Below are positions 36,061-46,814 of a DNA stretch of 64,000 bases, one piece after another (positions within the stretch are counted from its first letter, which is position 1; each line of letters opens with the position of its first letter). The translations under genes were made by a program, and so were the position numbers. This stretch comes from Bradyrhizobium arachidis (GTDB taxonomy: Bacteria > Pseudomonadota > Alphaproteobacteria > Rhizobiales > Xanthobacteraceae), in contig NZ_CP030050.1 in assembly GCF_015291705.1 (NCBI RefSeq), positions 1,922,001 to 1,986,000 of the forward strand, written 5' to 3'. The notes below the pieces were generated by a model. That model did not search any database. It was not told the origin of the DNA and worked only from the letters and a program-made list of their open reading frames with translations.

Positions 36061-38261
36061 ACCGCAAAGCCGTCCGCCCGCTACGGCGCTATCTGAGGGC
36101 GCGCGTGCGGACGGCTTCGCTCTACCGAGCTACACCATCACTGGGGACACGACCCAACAGGCTGCGCAACGCGCTCTCGACCGTACCGGACCCGTGTTGG
36201 TGGGCGGCCCGCTTTGCTGCCCTGGCTATATCGCGTGTCCAATCGGTTAGGTGGTCGGCCGGCGAGTCGTTCAAATGACGAATACACGTTCGTTGACCGC
36301 ATCCTCACAGCGGCAGGAAGTCGCAGATGGATCACCGTCTCCAGTTAACGGCCAGTCGCGAGGAGCGGCTACATCAGGCGCAAATAAAGCTCAGGATGGG
36401 CCACCGGCCATCGACAAGTCGAGGCGATATCATGGCTCCGGACCTGCGCTGCGCCGTGTTTTCGAGGTGCAGCCAACGCCATCGACTCCTATCGGTTCGA
36501 GGCACCAGCATCGGGTCTGCGAACCGGCGCGCCACCGCGTAACTATCGCATAAGAGTGCTGTCAATTGGCCCTACCAGATCTGGGTGTTTGGGAAGCAGT
36601 ACTTGCATCGTAAGGTTACGGACAGGTCGGACACATATGTGTTCCTATCAAGATTCGAGACGCGCAATTCCATGGCAAACATGAACCTCAGCTCCCAATC
36701 CTTTGCCGACGCAGGCGCACGACAGCGGACCGTCACCGACCAAGTACTCACAAAATGTAGAGCACCGGTCCCGAGACGTTCAGGTCGCCAGATGAGACGT
36801 GTCATGAACCCAATAGCGCGCGTCGCAGCCGCAATAAAGCGCGCTCGGGCACTCTCCGATTGTGACCGGTGCTGCGCAATCTGGTGGCTCTATCGCCTCC
36901 ATTTCGGTATCGATCGCGACGTGATGTTGGGCCTTGACCCGGTCACGATCGCCCAGGAGAGATCCCGCTGCGGCATTTAGGCCTCGCGGCATCGGCCACC
37001 TTTCATGCGAGCAGCTGGCACTGCCCCACCAAACCTGCCACCAGGTTGCGCGTCGGCTGACGGACAATAAATCTCAGCCTAACGACACACGTCGCAAGTC
37101 TCCCCCCAGCCCACTAAGGTCGCAATCGCATCTAGTACCGGCGGACTGCCCGGGGGGCACACAACGGCGCCTGGAAATACGGTGAGCAGACCGCACAAGC
37201 CGAACTAGTGCTCGCCGTTGGCAGCATCAGGAGGCTGAGATTTGTTGCGTGGATGATGCTGCTCATGCAGTCCAGCATCGTTGAATTGACGGGCCCGAAT
37301 AGCTGAGCGGAGCGCGCCAAAATCGGACCGATTGATTTGTAAAGCCTGCCGATCGGGAGCAGGGACGCGACCCTCGCATTTCGCCAGCTGTGGAAAGGAA
37401 TCTGCCGCGTCCGAGACCGCAAAGGCAAGCAAGTCTGGCAAGCGCATTGGGATGGATTAATCCTCAGGCAGAGGCCTCCCGTGGGTAGGCTGCGTCTCTG
37501 TAAGCGAAGTCTACGTGGGCCATACATCCCTGCGGACGACCAGCCGTTCAACCGTGCGCCACCTGGTAAATATGCCCTCGGGGCCTATCCACAGCGGTTT
37601 GTGCTCGCCCCGGGGCGCTACGCGATGACACGGCGTCTCACTTTCCACCTCGCGCTATCTATAGCCATAAATCGTTCTCCGTTGACTGGCGGCCAAATAA
37701 GCGGAGCTATTCGATTTAGGTGACGAGGTGATCGGGCGCTTTGTTTGTCGGTGCCAGCACTTGGATGACCTCAAGGCCGAGCTTGGGACTGCTGCTGCGA
37801 GCTTCGATAACTCGTTGTAATGTTGAGGCGCCGCCGGGTCCCTGTTGCGGCGCTCACCGGCTTGAACACCATCGGTCCGGCGGTGATTACGGTAAGAAGC
37901 CTCTCGTCCGTACAAGCTGCACCGACCGGTGGCCAACATGCTCAATGGGTTGGTGGTGCCGGCTCAAGTGCCGGGAAATCGGACAATTACGCTCACCACA
38001 AGCCGCAACGAGCCTGTGGGCGCGTTGGTTGCGGGTGCCGTGCAGACGATGGCAGGTCCACTACGAGAGTAGGCAGGTGCCAAATTGGACGCGCGGTCCT
38101 AGCGTCCTCCTCCTGTCCCTCTGCCGATCATCGAGCCAGAAGCGAACAGCGAGAAGGTCATACGGACAAAACCTTACGACGTGCGGAATCAGGGTGGCTG
38201 CGCATGCGCACCTCGATGACGAGCTCCGGCGTTCCGATTTGGGCGACGAAGAAGGCGACGA
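36061..38261. other. 2.2-kb region before the NRPS gene
   Basis: Apart from one weak small ORF (36792-36980) I find no defensible gene. Open frames overlap on both strands and have the arginine/serine-rich look of non-coding high-GC DNA. The part just before 38262 should hold the NRPS promoter. Confidence 0.45.
36792..36980 (+). CDS. possible small orphan protein
   Basis: ATG 36792 gives 62 residues: NPIARVAAAIKRARALSDCD then LHFGIDRDVMLGLDPVTIAQ. Composition is plausible for a cytoplasmic protein, but there is no ribosome site and no known family. It is offered as a candidate only. Confidence 0.3.
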   Translation: MRRVMNPIARVAAAIKRARALSDCDRCCAIWWLYRLHFGIDRDVMLGLDPVTIAQERSRCGI

Positions 38262-41200
38262 ATGGTGGGGCGCGTGCCTACGGAAAATCAATCCGGCAAG
38301 AAGCTGTCTGCGGAACGTCAACCGGTTGACGCGATCACGGCGATCAATCGGCTTGCAGCTTCGGATCCGAAGAGAGTTGCGCTGAGGCACGGCGCAGACG
38401 AACTCACATATGAGGCCCTCCGATCAAGATCGGATGCCCTTGCAAGGACCTTACGAGAGCAGGGTGCTCGCGGCGCGGTTGTCGGCTATTGGGGAGGGCG
38501 GGACCTCGACTGGGCGACGGCTGTCATCGCAATTTTGAAAGCTGGATCAACGTACCTACCGCTCGATCCATCCCTGCCGATTTCCCGTACATCATTCATG
38601 ATCGAGCAGAGCCGCTGCGCTTTGTTGATGGGCCGAGACCGGCCGGAATCGCTCAGCCTCTTGCAGGAGAGCAGCAAAGCAGCTCCTCCATTCGTAGCTA
38701 TAGAGGCGGCCCTGCGCCAGGTCCAGACCTCGGCTGTCGTGCCATCGCCGCACGTGGATGGACTTGCCTATATTCTGTTTACGTCTGGTTCGACGGGCCA
38801 GCCTAAGGGCGCAATGATCGAGCGCGCCGGCCTAAACAATCATTTGGCGGCAAAGATCGATGCTCTAAGTCTCACTCGGACGGATTGCGTCGCGCAAACG
38901 GCATCGCACTGCTTTGATATCTCGCTTTGGCAGCTTCTCTCTGGGCTTTGCGTCGGGGCCTCTGTATCAATCATCGATGATGCGACACTGAGATCGCCAT
39001 CATCGCTCCTTCAAGCGATTCAACGAAGCGGCGCTACGGTCGTCCAATTCGTTCCATCGATGCTGGCAGTGTTTGTTGAATATCTGCAATCGCTTGCCGC
39101 GGCAGAGCGAGCCATGGATGGCTTGCGGATTATTTCTACGGTCGGAGAACCTCTAACGCCTGGATTGGCGCGTGCGTGGCTTGCCTTGTATCCTCGCGTT
39201 TCCATTCTCAATCATTACGGGCCGACCGAGTGCACCGACGGCGTGACGCATCATCTGGTTTCCGTGCCGCCTGCGCTGGCTGAGCCTTATGTGCCGATCG
39301 GCAGGCCAATTCAAAACGTTGAGGTTTATGTCGCGGACGGACCACGGCTCTGCAATGTAGGAGAAATCGGAGAAATCTGCGTTAGCGGCGTCGGTGTCGC
39401 TGCCGGTTACGTCAATGACCATGTCCGCACCAAGGATGCGTTTGGGCCAAACCCGTTCTCAAACGACCTGTCCTTCCGGCACCTATATCGCACAGGTGAT
39501 CTTGGGCGCCTCCGTTCCAACGGCCTCTTGGAATGTCTCGGTCGACGGGATCGTCAGGTCAAGATTCGCGGGCACAGAATCGAGCTGGGAGAAATCGAAG
39601 CTCGTTTGTCCGCTCATCCCTTGGTGCATGGCGCCGTCGCAGTCGCCTCTGTCTGCGCAGGTGTAAAGCTTACGGCGCGCGATATAGCTGGGGCGGAGGC
39701 GCACGCCGAATCGCGGCGGCTGGTTGCGTATGTGTCGGCTTCAGCTGAACTGGCGGAAAGCGACCTTCAGAAATTTCTTGCTGAGGCGCTCCCCAGCTAC
39801 ATGCTTCCGGAAAGAATCATTCACGTCAACGGTATTCCACTGACCAGGAACGGAAAGGTCGACTTTGCAGCATTGCCCGAGCCGGGGAGTGTTCGGCCGG
39901 CATTGTCAACGCCCTTCGAGGAGCCGCAATCAGACCTCGAAGTCCGGCTACGTCAAATCTGGTCCGGCATTTTGCGTATCGAGAACATAGGTGTGAATGA
40001 CCAATTCATAAGCCTCGGCGGAGACTCGCTCCGCGCGATGCTTATATTGGGGCAGTTGCAGACTTTGCTCGGCGTGAGAGCTGATTTCAGACTGGTCCTG
40101 AATGGCACAATTCGATCTCTTGCCGCTTCGATCGAGGCTCGGACTGAGCGCAATCCATGCACGGCTTTGACGTGCCGAAAGCTAAACCGATCACCTCTGA
40201 CGCACCTCCAGGAGCACCTTTGGTTTTTGGCTCAGCTCGATCCATCTGCGCGGAACTACATCATTCAGGGCGGGCTGCGGATTAAGGGAAACATCGATTT
40301 AGCTCGGTTCAATCGCGCCTGGACCGAGGTCATTCATTCCCACCAGGCACTTTCGGTGCGCTTTATCGACGAAGACGGTCCAATTCAGCGCTTTGATGCT
40401 CCGCCATGCACAAATCTTGAATTGATCGATGCATCTCATCTCACCTCCTCCCAGGGTGAGGAGCTCATCGCACAGTTTCGGCGAACGGAGCTGAAAGACA
40501 ATTTCGATCTCAGACAGGGCCACCTGTTTCGTGCGCGCATGGTCCAGTTTGGTCCCGACAATCATCTTATATTGATCACCGCTCACGAAATCATTCTCGA
40601 TGCTTGGTCGATTTCTGTTCTGCTCAGAGATCTTCAGCAGAGATATTTAGATGCTGCGGCGCCTTGGCCAGAGAAGCGTGCGTCACTCTCGGGCTACGCG
40701 GCGTGGCAAAAACAACACGTTTCTCCAGAGGCGCTGGAGAACCAACGTCACTATTGGCGTCGTCAGATTGGTGATGATCCACCGGTGCTTTCGCTTGGAA
40801 GGGCGCGCCCTCAAAAAAAATCATACCGGGGCGGCTCGCATCCAGTGCTGCTTGGCGGCGATCTATCCAGCCGGGTAAGAGAATTCGCGCGTCAGAATAG
40901 CTGCACCACGTCGACAACACTGCTGGCGTGCTTCCAGCTGCTGCTACGAATGTATAGCGGTCAGGACGATATTGTCGTCGGCATGCCACACGCTGTACGG
41001 GATCAACCTGGCAGCGCCGATATCATTGGCTTTTTTCTGAATATGCTGCCGATCCGAGCCGCGATCGATGCCGGTCAGTCCTTTGCTGCTCATGCCGGGC
41101 GCATCCAGAGCCTGGTCAGCGATGCTATCGCAAATTCGGCGTATCCATTCGGATGGATGGTCAGGGACACCAGGTTATGTCGCGAACCGGGTCGATCACC

Positions 41201-44200
41201 GATCTTCCAGGTCATGTTCAACATGTACTCCGAAGCCGCCGAACCAGTTGGTCGGGACGCGTTGGCTCTGACATTCCGCGAGTACGACACAGGCTATGTC
41301 AAATTCGACTTAACACTGTACGCGCAAGATCACGGGGATGAGATTGCGCTTCAGTTGGCGTATGCGGAAGACGTAATCTCCGGTGATTTTGCTGTTCGTA
41401 TGGCCAACAATCTGCGCTGTCTGATTGCGGCCTGCGTTGATAAACCACTTGTGCCAATTGAGGAGCTAAGCTGCCTTAGCGCCTCAGACCTCACTATACT
41501 GCATTCGCTGGATGGGTCGATCCAGCGATATGAATCTGAATGTCCTCTTGTTGAAACGTTCGAGCAGATCAGCGTCCCTAATCACGGCAAAGTAGCATAT
41601 TTTGGCGAGTTCGGGGAGGTCACGTTTGGCCAGCTGCGTGAGCGCGTAGCAGCTATCCGCTCGTTACTGCGGGATATGAAGGTGAGGGCCGGCGATCTGG
41701 TCGCCATGCTTGTTGACCGGTCGCCGGACGTTGCCGCTGTGATGCTTGCGGCGCGAGGCTTGGATGCTGTTGTTGTGCCGATAGCGCCGGATTATCCGCG
41801 TGATCGGATCCAACATATCCTGCGAGATAGTCAGGCAAAGCTCTTGGTTCACGCGAATACCAGGGAGCCCGGCTTTGAGATACCTTCGATTTGTCTGTTG
41901 CCCTTAGAAACGAGCGGCGTGTCGACGGATGATTTCGCGCCTAGCGACACACCGTCAGATCACCGAATTGCGAACCTCATATACACGTCCTCCTCCACAG
42001 GCCGGGCGAAGGGGGTTCTTATACCGGAAGCGGCCATTCTCAACCGGCTGAACTGGATGTGGCGGTGCTTTCCCTTCGATGGCACCGACGTCATGGTTGT
42101 CCAGAAGTCCGCCTGCCTTGTTGCGTCCGCTTGGGAGTATTTTGGTGGACTTCTGAGAGGTGTGCCCACGCTGATCCTCACCCAAGAGCAGGTGCTAGAT
42201 CCGGATCTGTTGTTCTGCAGTTTGGCAAAACGTCGCGTGACACGGTTTTTTGCCTCTCCGCCACTTCTGTCCGGTCTCATCGGATCCCAGGAACGGCAAC
42301 CGCAAAGGACCGCCTTGAGACTGGTCACGAGCAGCGCCGAACCGATGCCTTCCTCGCTGCCCGCTCGCTGGCGTGCGTCTTTTCCGGGCGTGCCGTTGTG
42401 GAACTTCTATGGTGCGACGGAATGTGCGTCAAATGCAGCCGTGCACGAAACATCGGCTACGCATGACAACTCGGCGCTTGTCCCAGTGGGGCGGCCAATC
42501 GACAACGTGAAACTCTACGTACTCGATTCACGATTGAAGAGAGTGCCTGTTGGAGCCCCTGGCGAACTGTGCATCGCAGGCCGCTGTCTAAGCGCTGGGT
42601 ATTGGCGGGATCAAGATCGGACTGACCGCTGTTTCTTGCCGAATCCGCATGATAGCGGACAATACAACGTGCTTTATCGAAGTGGGGACATCGCACGCAT
42701 CTCAACCAACGGCCTTCTTGAGATTTGCGGCCGATCGGATAACCAGATCAAGGTGAGGGGCTTCCGCATCGAGCCGGAGGAGGTCGAAGAGGCCCTTGAG
42801 TTGCATCCGGCAATCGCAAAGGCCGCGGTCTTCGCAGAAGGCATCGATGACGATCGCCGCTTGACGGCGAGCGTGGTGCCCGCTCGCGAAAGTCTCAGCT
42901 CTGGAGAGATTCTCGCCCACCTGCGCAACAGGTTGCCATCTGCCATGGTTCCTGGAGCCTTCAGGTTGGTTGACAGTGTTCCCCTGACGACGAGCGGAAA
43001 GATAGACCGTACTCGCCTATCCTCCGTTCCTTACCGCGAGATAGAAACCAGTCCATCTGCTGAGCCCCGCACCAGCAACGAGCGAGTTCTTGCTCGGATC
43101 TGGGTGGATCTATTAGGCGCCAAGGGGGTGGGAATCGACAGCAGTTTCTTTGATATCGGCGGCGATTCTCTTCTGAGCGTGCGTTGCGTCACGCTGGCGT
43201 GCAAAGCCGGGCTGAATCTCACCGTCAACCAACTTTATCGAACGCCGACCATCAGGGAGTTGGCGGCCGGGGAAGCGGAGGCGGTACCCGTCGCTTCCGC
43301 GGATAGCTTGCTGCCTGTGCCCCCCATAATATCGTTTTGGAATTCTCTTCTCGGCTTTGACGAGCATTTCAACATCGGCGATCTGTTCTTCTTGCGGGGC
43401 GGCATCCTGAACATCAAGATCCTGGACCGCGCTCTCGCCCATGTCATCGAGAGGCACGAAGGCCTTAGGCTCCGCGTTGCCCGAACCCAAGATGGACTAC
43501 GGCTGGGGATTGGGGCTTGTCCGACTGAGCGTATCGTGGAGGAGATCGATCTCGTCCGGATGACCGGTCCAGACCAGCGCAGGACAATCGAGAGCGTCTC
43601 GGCAAGACATCAGCACATGTTTCGGTTTGACGGCCACACGCCTCTTGTTCACGTCGCGGCCTTCCGTACTTCGGAAAGCGGCGATTACTATCTGCTGGTG
43701 CTGGTGCATCATTTCGTAGCGGATGGGATGGGTTATCGGCTATTCCTGGAAGCATTGGAGGACGCATACAACGCTCTTGCTGCAGGCCATGATGTGAATG
43801 GCCTCGGGACCGTACAAAGGCTCTCTTCCTGGTTGAAGCGCCTCGAGCATTACGCGGACAGAGAAGCACCAGACGAACTCAAGTACTGGGAGGATATCGA
43901 CTACGATCAATTCAACTTCCGTGTCAGCGATGCCTCATCGCGCGGCACGAGTGTTACCGAAGGAAGCGCGAGAGGGCTTCACGATGCAAGCCTCGGAGGT
44001 CGTTGGCAGGATGCGAACGGCCGTTCGCGGTTAGATCGGGCCAAGCACCATCTTGAGATCGACGGGGAAGCGACAGCCGGTCTACTTTGTATTGGAGCCA
44101 GATCAGGGCATTGTCAGGACTTTGATGTGTTTCTTGCTGCCCTGTCCGGTGTGTGTGGAGCCCTGTTCGGCAACTATTCGCTCTGGATTGATAGGCTGAC

Positions 44201-44714
44201 CTCGACACGAGGTCGACTGTTTGACGATTTCGATCCATCTCAGATGATTGGCGTTATCAGCGAGCTTGTTCCGCTTCCATTGAAGGTCACCGGAAGAGAG
44301 TCGCGTTCCGACCGAGCTCGTCTAGTATACCGGCAGCGCAATGCGCTGCCGCGCGGGGGAATAGGCTTTCGGGCTCTGAAATTCCTAAACCGAGATCCAG
44401 CCTTGCGGTGTCGGCTCGATCGCCTGCCACTTCCCAGAATTGGGGTGAATTATCGCGCCGGTTTGCAGCGTCATTTCACACGCCGTTTTCTAGACACAGA
44501 CCCTTGTCCGCTTTGGATCGGCGAACACATGCATCAAGCAGCGGCGGTCCATCTCTTCTGGTTCGAGGTCGGATATCAATCGGGTCGTCTACAGATCGAC
44601 ACCACGTTTGATCCGAGCATGGTCGATTATGAGGTGACCCGCCATCTTTGCACGGTCTTGCAACAGGAGCTGATGCAGACGATCAATGAATTCGTTGAGC
44701 TGAAGACGGCGTAA
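38262..44714 (+). CDS. non-ribosomal peptide synthetase, A-T-C-A-T-C
   Basis: ATG 38262 has AAGG six bases upstream; 2150 residues. A1 (about 25-540) has FTSGSTGQPKG at 173, FDISLWQ at 218, NHYGPTEC at 317 and YRTGDLG at 409. T1 has LGGDSLR with the pantetheine Ser near 589. C1 (about 643-1080) has the motif His775-Glu776-IIL-Asp780-Ala781 in place of HHxxxDG, so the catalytic second His is Glu. A2 (about 1090-1600) has YTSSSTGRAKG; where Asp235 of GrsA should stand it has Val1287 (LVASAWE). T2 has IGGDSLL near 1634. C2 has a normal HHFVADG (His1816-Gly1822). There is no thioesterase, so C2 may release the product onto an amine or alcohol. A MATE exporter gene follows after 52 bases. Confidence 0.93.
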   Translation: MVGRVPTENQSGKKLSAERQPVDAITAINRLAASDPKRVALRHGADELTYEALRSRSDALARTLREQGARGAVVGYWGGRDLDWATAVIAILKAGSTYLPLDPSLPISRTSFMIEQSRCALLMGRDRPESLSLLQESSKAAPPFVAIEAALRQVQTSAVVPSPHVDGLAYILFTSGSTGQPKGAMIERAGLNNHLAAKIDALSLTRTDCVAQTASHCFDISLWQLLSGLCVGASVSIIDDATLRSPSSLLQAIQRSGATVVQFVPSMLAVFVEYLQSLAAAERAMDGLRIISTVGEPLTPGLARAWLALYPRVSILNHYGPTECTDGVTHHLVSVPPALAEPYVPIGRPIQNVEVYVADGPRLCNVGEIGEICVSGVGVAAGYVNDHVRTKDAFGPNPFSNDLSFRHLYRTGDLGRLRSNGLLECLGRRDRQVKIRGHRIELGEIEARLSAHPLVHGAVAVASVCAGVKLTARDIAGAEAHAESRRLVAYVSASAELAESDLQKFLAEALPSYMLPERIIHVNGIPLTRNGKVDFAALPEPGSVRPALSTPFEEPQSDLEVRLRQIWSGILRIENIGVNDQFISLGGDSLRAMLILGQLQTLLGVRADFRLVLNGTIRSLAASIEARTERNPCTALTCRKLNRSPLTHLQEHLWFLAQLDPSARNYIIQGGLRIKGNIDLARFNRAWTEVIHSHQALSVRFIDEDGPIQRFDAPPCTNLELIDASHLTSSQGEELIAQFRRTELKDNFDLRQGHLFRARMVQFGPDNHLILITAHEIILDAWSISVLLRDLQQRYLDAAAPWPEKRASLSGYAAWQKQHVSPEALENQRHYWRRQIGDDPPVLSLGRARPQKKSYRGGSHPVLLGGDLSSRVREFARQNSCTTSTTLLACFQLLLRMYSGQDDIVVGMPHAVRDQPGSADIIGFFLNMLPIRAAIDAGQSFAAHAGRIQSLVSDAIANSAYPFGWMVRDTRLCREPGRSPIFQVMFNMYSEAAEPVGRDALALTFREYDTGYVKFDLTLYAQDHGDEIALQLAYAEDVISGDFAVRMANNLRCLIAACVDKPLVPIEELSCLSASDLTILHSLDGSIQRYESECPLVETFEQISVPNHGKVAYFGEFGEVTFGQLRERVAAIRSLLRDMKVRAGDLVAMLVDRSPDVAAVMLAARGLDAVVVPIAPDYPRDRIQHILRDSQAKLLVHANTREPGFEIPSICLLPLETSGVSTDDFAPSDTPSDHRIANLIYTSSSTGRAKGVLIPEAAILNRLNWMWRCFPFDGTDVMVVQKSACLVASAWEYFGGLLRGVPTLILTQEQVLDPDLLFCSLAKRRVTRFFASPPLLSGLIGSQERQPQRTALRLVTSSAEPMPSSLPARWRASFPGVPLWNFYGATECASNAAVHETSATHDNSALVPVGRPIDNVKLYVLDSRLKRVPVGAPGELCIAGRCLSAGYWRDQDRTDRCFLPNPHDSGQYNVLYRSGDIARISTNGLLEICGRSDNQIKVRGFRIEPEEVEEALELHPAIAKAAVFAEGIDDDRRLTASVVPARESLSSGEILAHLRNRLPSAMVPGAFRLVDSVPLTTSGKIDRTRLSSVPYREIETSPSAEPRTSNERVLARIWVDLLGAKGVGIDSSFFDIGGDSLLSVRCVTLACKAGLNLTVNQLYRTPTIRELAAGEAEAVPVASADSLLPVPPIISFWNSLLGFDEHFNIGDLFFLRGGILNIKILDRALAHVIERHEGLRLRVARTQDGLRLGIGACPTERIVEEIDLVRMTGPDQRRTIESVSARHQHMFRFDGHTPLVHVAAFRTSESGDYYLLVLVHHFVADGMGYRLFLEALEDAYNALAAGHDVNGLGTVQRLSSWLKRLEHYADREAPDELKYWEDIDYDQFNFRVSDASSRGTSVTEGSARGLHDASLGGRWQDANGRSRLDRAKHHLEIDGEATAGLLCIGARSGHCQDFDVFLAALSGVCGALFGNYSLWIDRLTSTRGRLFDDFDPSQMIGVISELVPLPLKVTGRESRSDRARLVYRQRNALPRGGIGFRALKFLNRDPALRCRLDRLPLPRIGVNYRAGLQRHFTRRFLDTDPCPLWIGEHMHQAAAVHLFWFEVGYQSGRLQIDTTFDPSMVDYEVTRHLCTVLQQELMQTINEFVELKTA

Positions 44715-44765
44715 ATCATGGATAAGCGCAGTGCGTAGCTCGTCGTCAAAAGCAGTCGCGATGCG

Positions 44766-46170
44766 ATGCCGAATAAAAACCGGCACATCGATCTATCGGA
44801 CCAGAATCTCCCAAGCCTTCTCCTGCGGCTCGCCATTCCATCTGTTATCGGCTTGTCGATCAACGCATTACAGCAGCTCCTTAACGCGATCTTTGTTGGC
44901 TCACTCGGCGCGCAGGCGATTGCAGCCGTCAGCATGACGACGCCGCTCATTGTCGTGCTCGCGGCCGTGGGAGAGGGGATTGGTGTGGGTACTGCCTCCT
45001 TCATATCTCGTCATCTTGGTGATGGTAATGAGTTAGAGGCGAGCCGAGGTGCTAGTACGGCGCTCACGCTCGCCGCTCCCATCGGGGTGATTATGACCAT
45101 CGCCCTGCTTGTAAGCCTGCGAGACATCTTCGTCGTGCTTGGGGCAAGTCCAACCATCCTGCCCATCGCGCTCGACTACGCCACGATCCTCTTGCCGGGG
45201 TCTACTTTGATGCTCCTAAACATCGTCAGCGGCTTCGTCGCAAGAGCTGAAGGCAACACACGATTCAGTATGTGGACGATGCTGACCGCTTTCATATTGA
45301 ACGCCTTGCTTGATCCTATTTTCATTTTCTTGCTAGGCTTAGGTGTGCGCGGCGCAGCTCTGGCGACGCTGATATCACAGATCGCCGCTATAAGCCTCTA
45401 CATCGCGTTTTTTACCAAGCGGCTCGGTACTGTGCTCGTCAGTATATCTCAGGTCTCGTTGCGACTAGATCGCATCAGGCAGCTCACACTCATTGGGGCG
45501 CCGGCGACGACGACAAGCATCTTAGCCGCTCTTGCCGGTATGTTCTTGTACGGAGCTGCTGCGAGGTTCGGTGACGAGTTCATCGCGGCGGTGGGAATAG
45601 CTGTAAGAATCTTGACGATCGGCGCGCTGCCTATCACCGGCTTCTGTATCGGCTCTCAAGCTGTCCTGGGGTTCGGTTGGGGCGCGCGCGACTTTGTCCG
45701 TGTAATGAAGGTTGCGAAATTCATGGTCTCTATCACCGTTGCGCTTTCCGTTGCGTATTCTGCAGCCGTTATCGTTTTTGCCCGGCCGTTGGTCAGGTTG
45801 TTCAGCGATAGCGCCAAGGTCACCGAAATTGCCGTCTCGAGCTGCATCGTCTTTCATCTTTTCTTTGGATTTTACGGTATCCAGAGTTTCGTGACGACAA
45901 TGCTTCAGTCGCTGGGGAGCACGCCTCAGCGCGGTCGTATCTTTCGCCAGGCAGGGGTATCTCTTCATACCGGCCGTACTCCTATTTCCTGCGATATCGG
46001 GGTTCAGTGGATTGTTGGCCAGTCAAGCCGTTGCTGAGCTCGGCGCTGGAATGATCGCGCTATTCGTCATGTTGCGCCAGTTCGCTGAGTTCAGGCGAGG
46101 AGAATTAGCACATTCCGCCAGGGATCGAGAGTGCTCCTTGGCCTCATCAGGCATCATCCCAACCAAGTGA
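44766..46170 (+). pseudogene. MATE-family efflux protein with a late frameshift
   Basis: ATG 44766 opens a 12-helix MATE/DinF-type exporter, normal up to TMLQSLGSTPQ at about residue 390. Near 45930 the reading must move +1 to continue as ARQGYLFIPAVLLFPAISGF, then SQAVAELGAGMIALFVMLRQ, ending at TGA 46168. Without the shift, translation ends at 46037 with a nonsense tail, losing the last helices. It lies directly after the NRPS and was probably the exporter of its product. A single extra base would explain the damage, so strain polymorphism or a sequencing error must be considered. Confidence 0.85.
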
Positions 46171-46192
46171 TACAATCCAAAGCGATCGCGAC

Positions 46193-46462
46193 GGGTGATC
46201 GTGCCTCCTGGATTGGCGGCGGGCGGCCCTTCAAAGATCCAATGTGCGATCAGCGAACGAGCAGAGTACGCTTGATGCTGTTACTCAAGCCGCGTCTTGA
46301 CGGCTTCTCTGGATCGGGCGTTTCGCTAAACCGGCTCTTGCTCTCCGCGACGGCGCCATTGCATATAGTCGGCGCTTTGACGGGCATTGAGCGATTGAGT
46401 GTGGATCCACTAGCAGCTTCGTTGCCTTCATTGCACGGTAGGCGCGAGAGCTCTTGTGAGAA
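46193..46462 (+). repeat. direct repeat copy 2 (lipoprotein 3' end and flank)
   Basis: This is the partner of 4660-4920, in the same orientation. It begins 23 bases after the frame-corrected MATE stop and ends at CTCTTGTGAGA. The reading frame of the lipoprotein is broken by small indels, so it is a relic. Confidence 0.8.
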
Positions 46463-46814
46463 TTTACCCTGTTATTCTGGGGCTGGCGACATCCTTGATA
46501 CCTCATCGTGGTGTTGCTGGGGGTGCCAGTTCCGCGGATGTCACGATCTTAGCGGGCATTCTCCTCTTCTACGAAGGCGCGGCCGTTGATGCTGAAGATA
46601 GCGTCAATGAAGTGCCGGCCTCAGTCAGTGCAATCCTTGAAGCGGCCGTTGCACAGGCAGAAAAACCTGGACAGTAATGGAAGGATCGGCGGCAGAAAAA
46701 CGCGTTCTTGACCTCTCTGGGAGCTACTCGTGGTCGCTCCAAACTTCGCGAGCATTGCGCGGCATCGATCTTAGGATCGCTCTTCTATCTTCAACTGCAA
46801 AGTTTCGTACGGCC

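Noticed and set aside
36113..36142. tRNA-like D-arm (GTAGCTCGGTAGAGC on the minus strand).
   Set aside because: The loop is too short and no anticodon or T-arm follows.
46456..46677. 73-codon frame after direct repeat copy 2.
   Set aside because: Its start overlaps the end of the repeat and it has no ribosome site. Probably chance.
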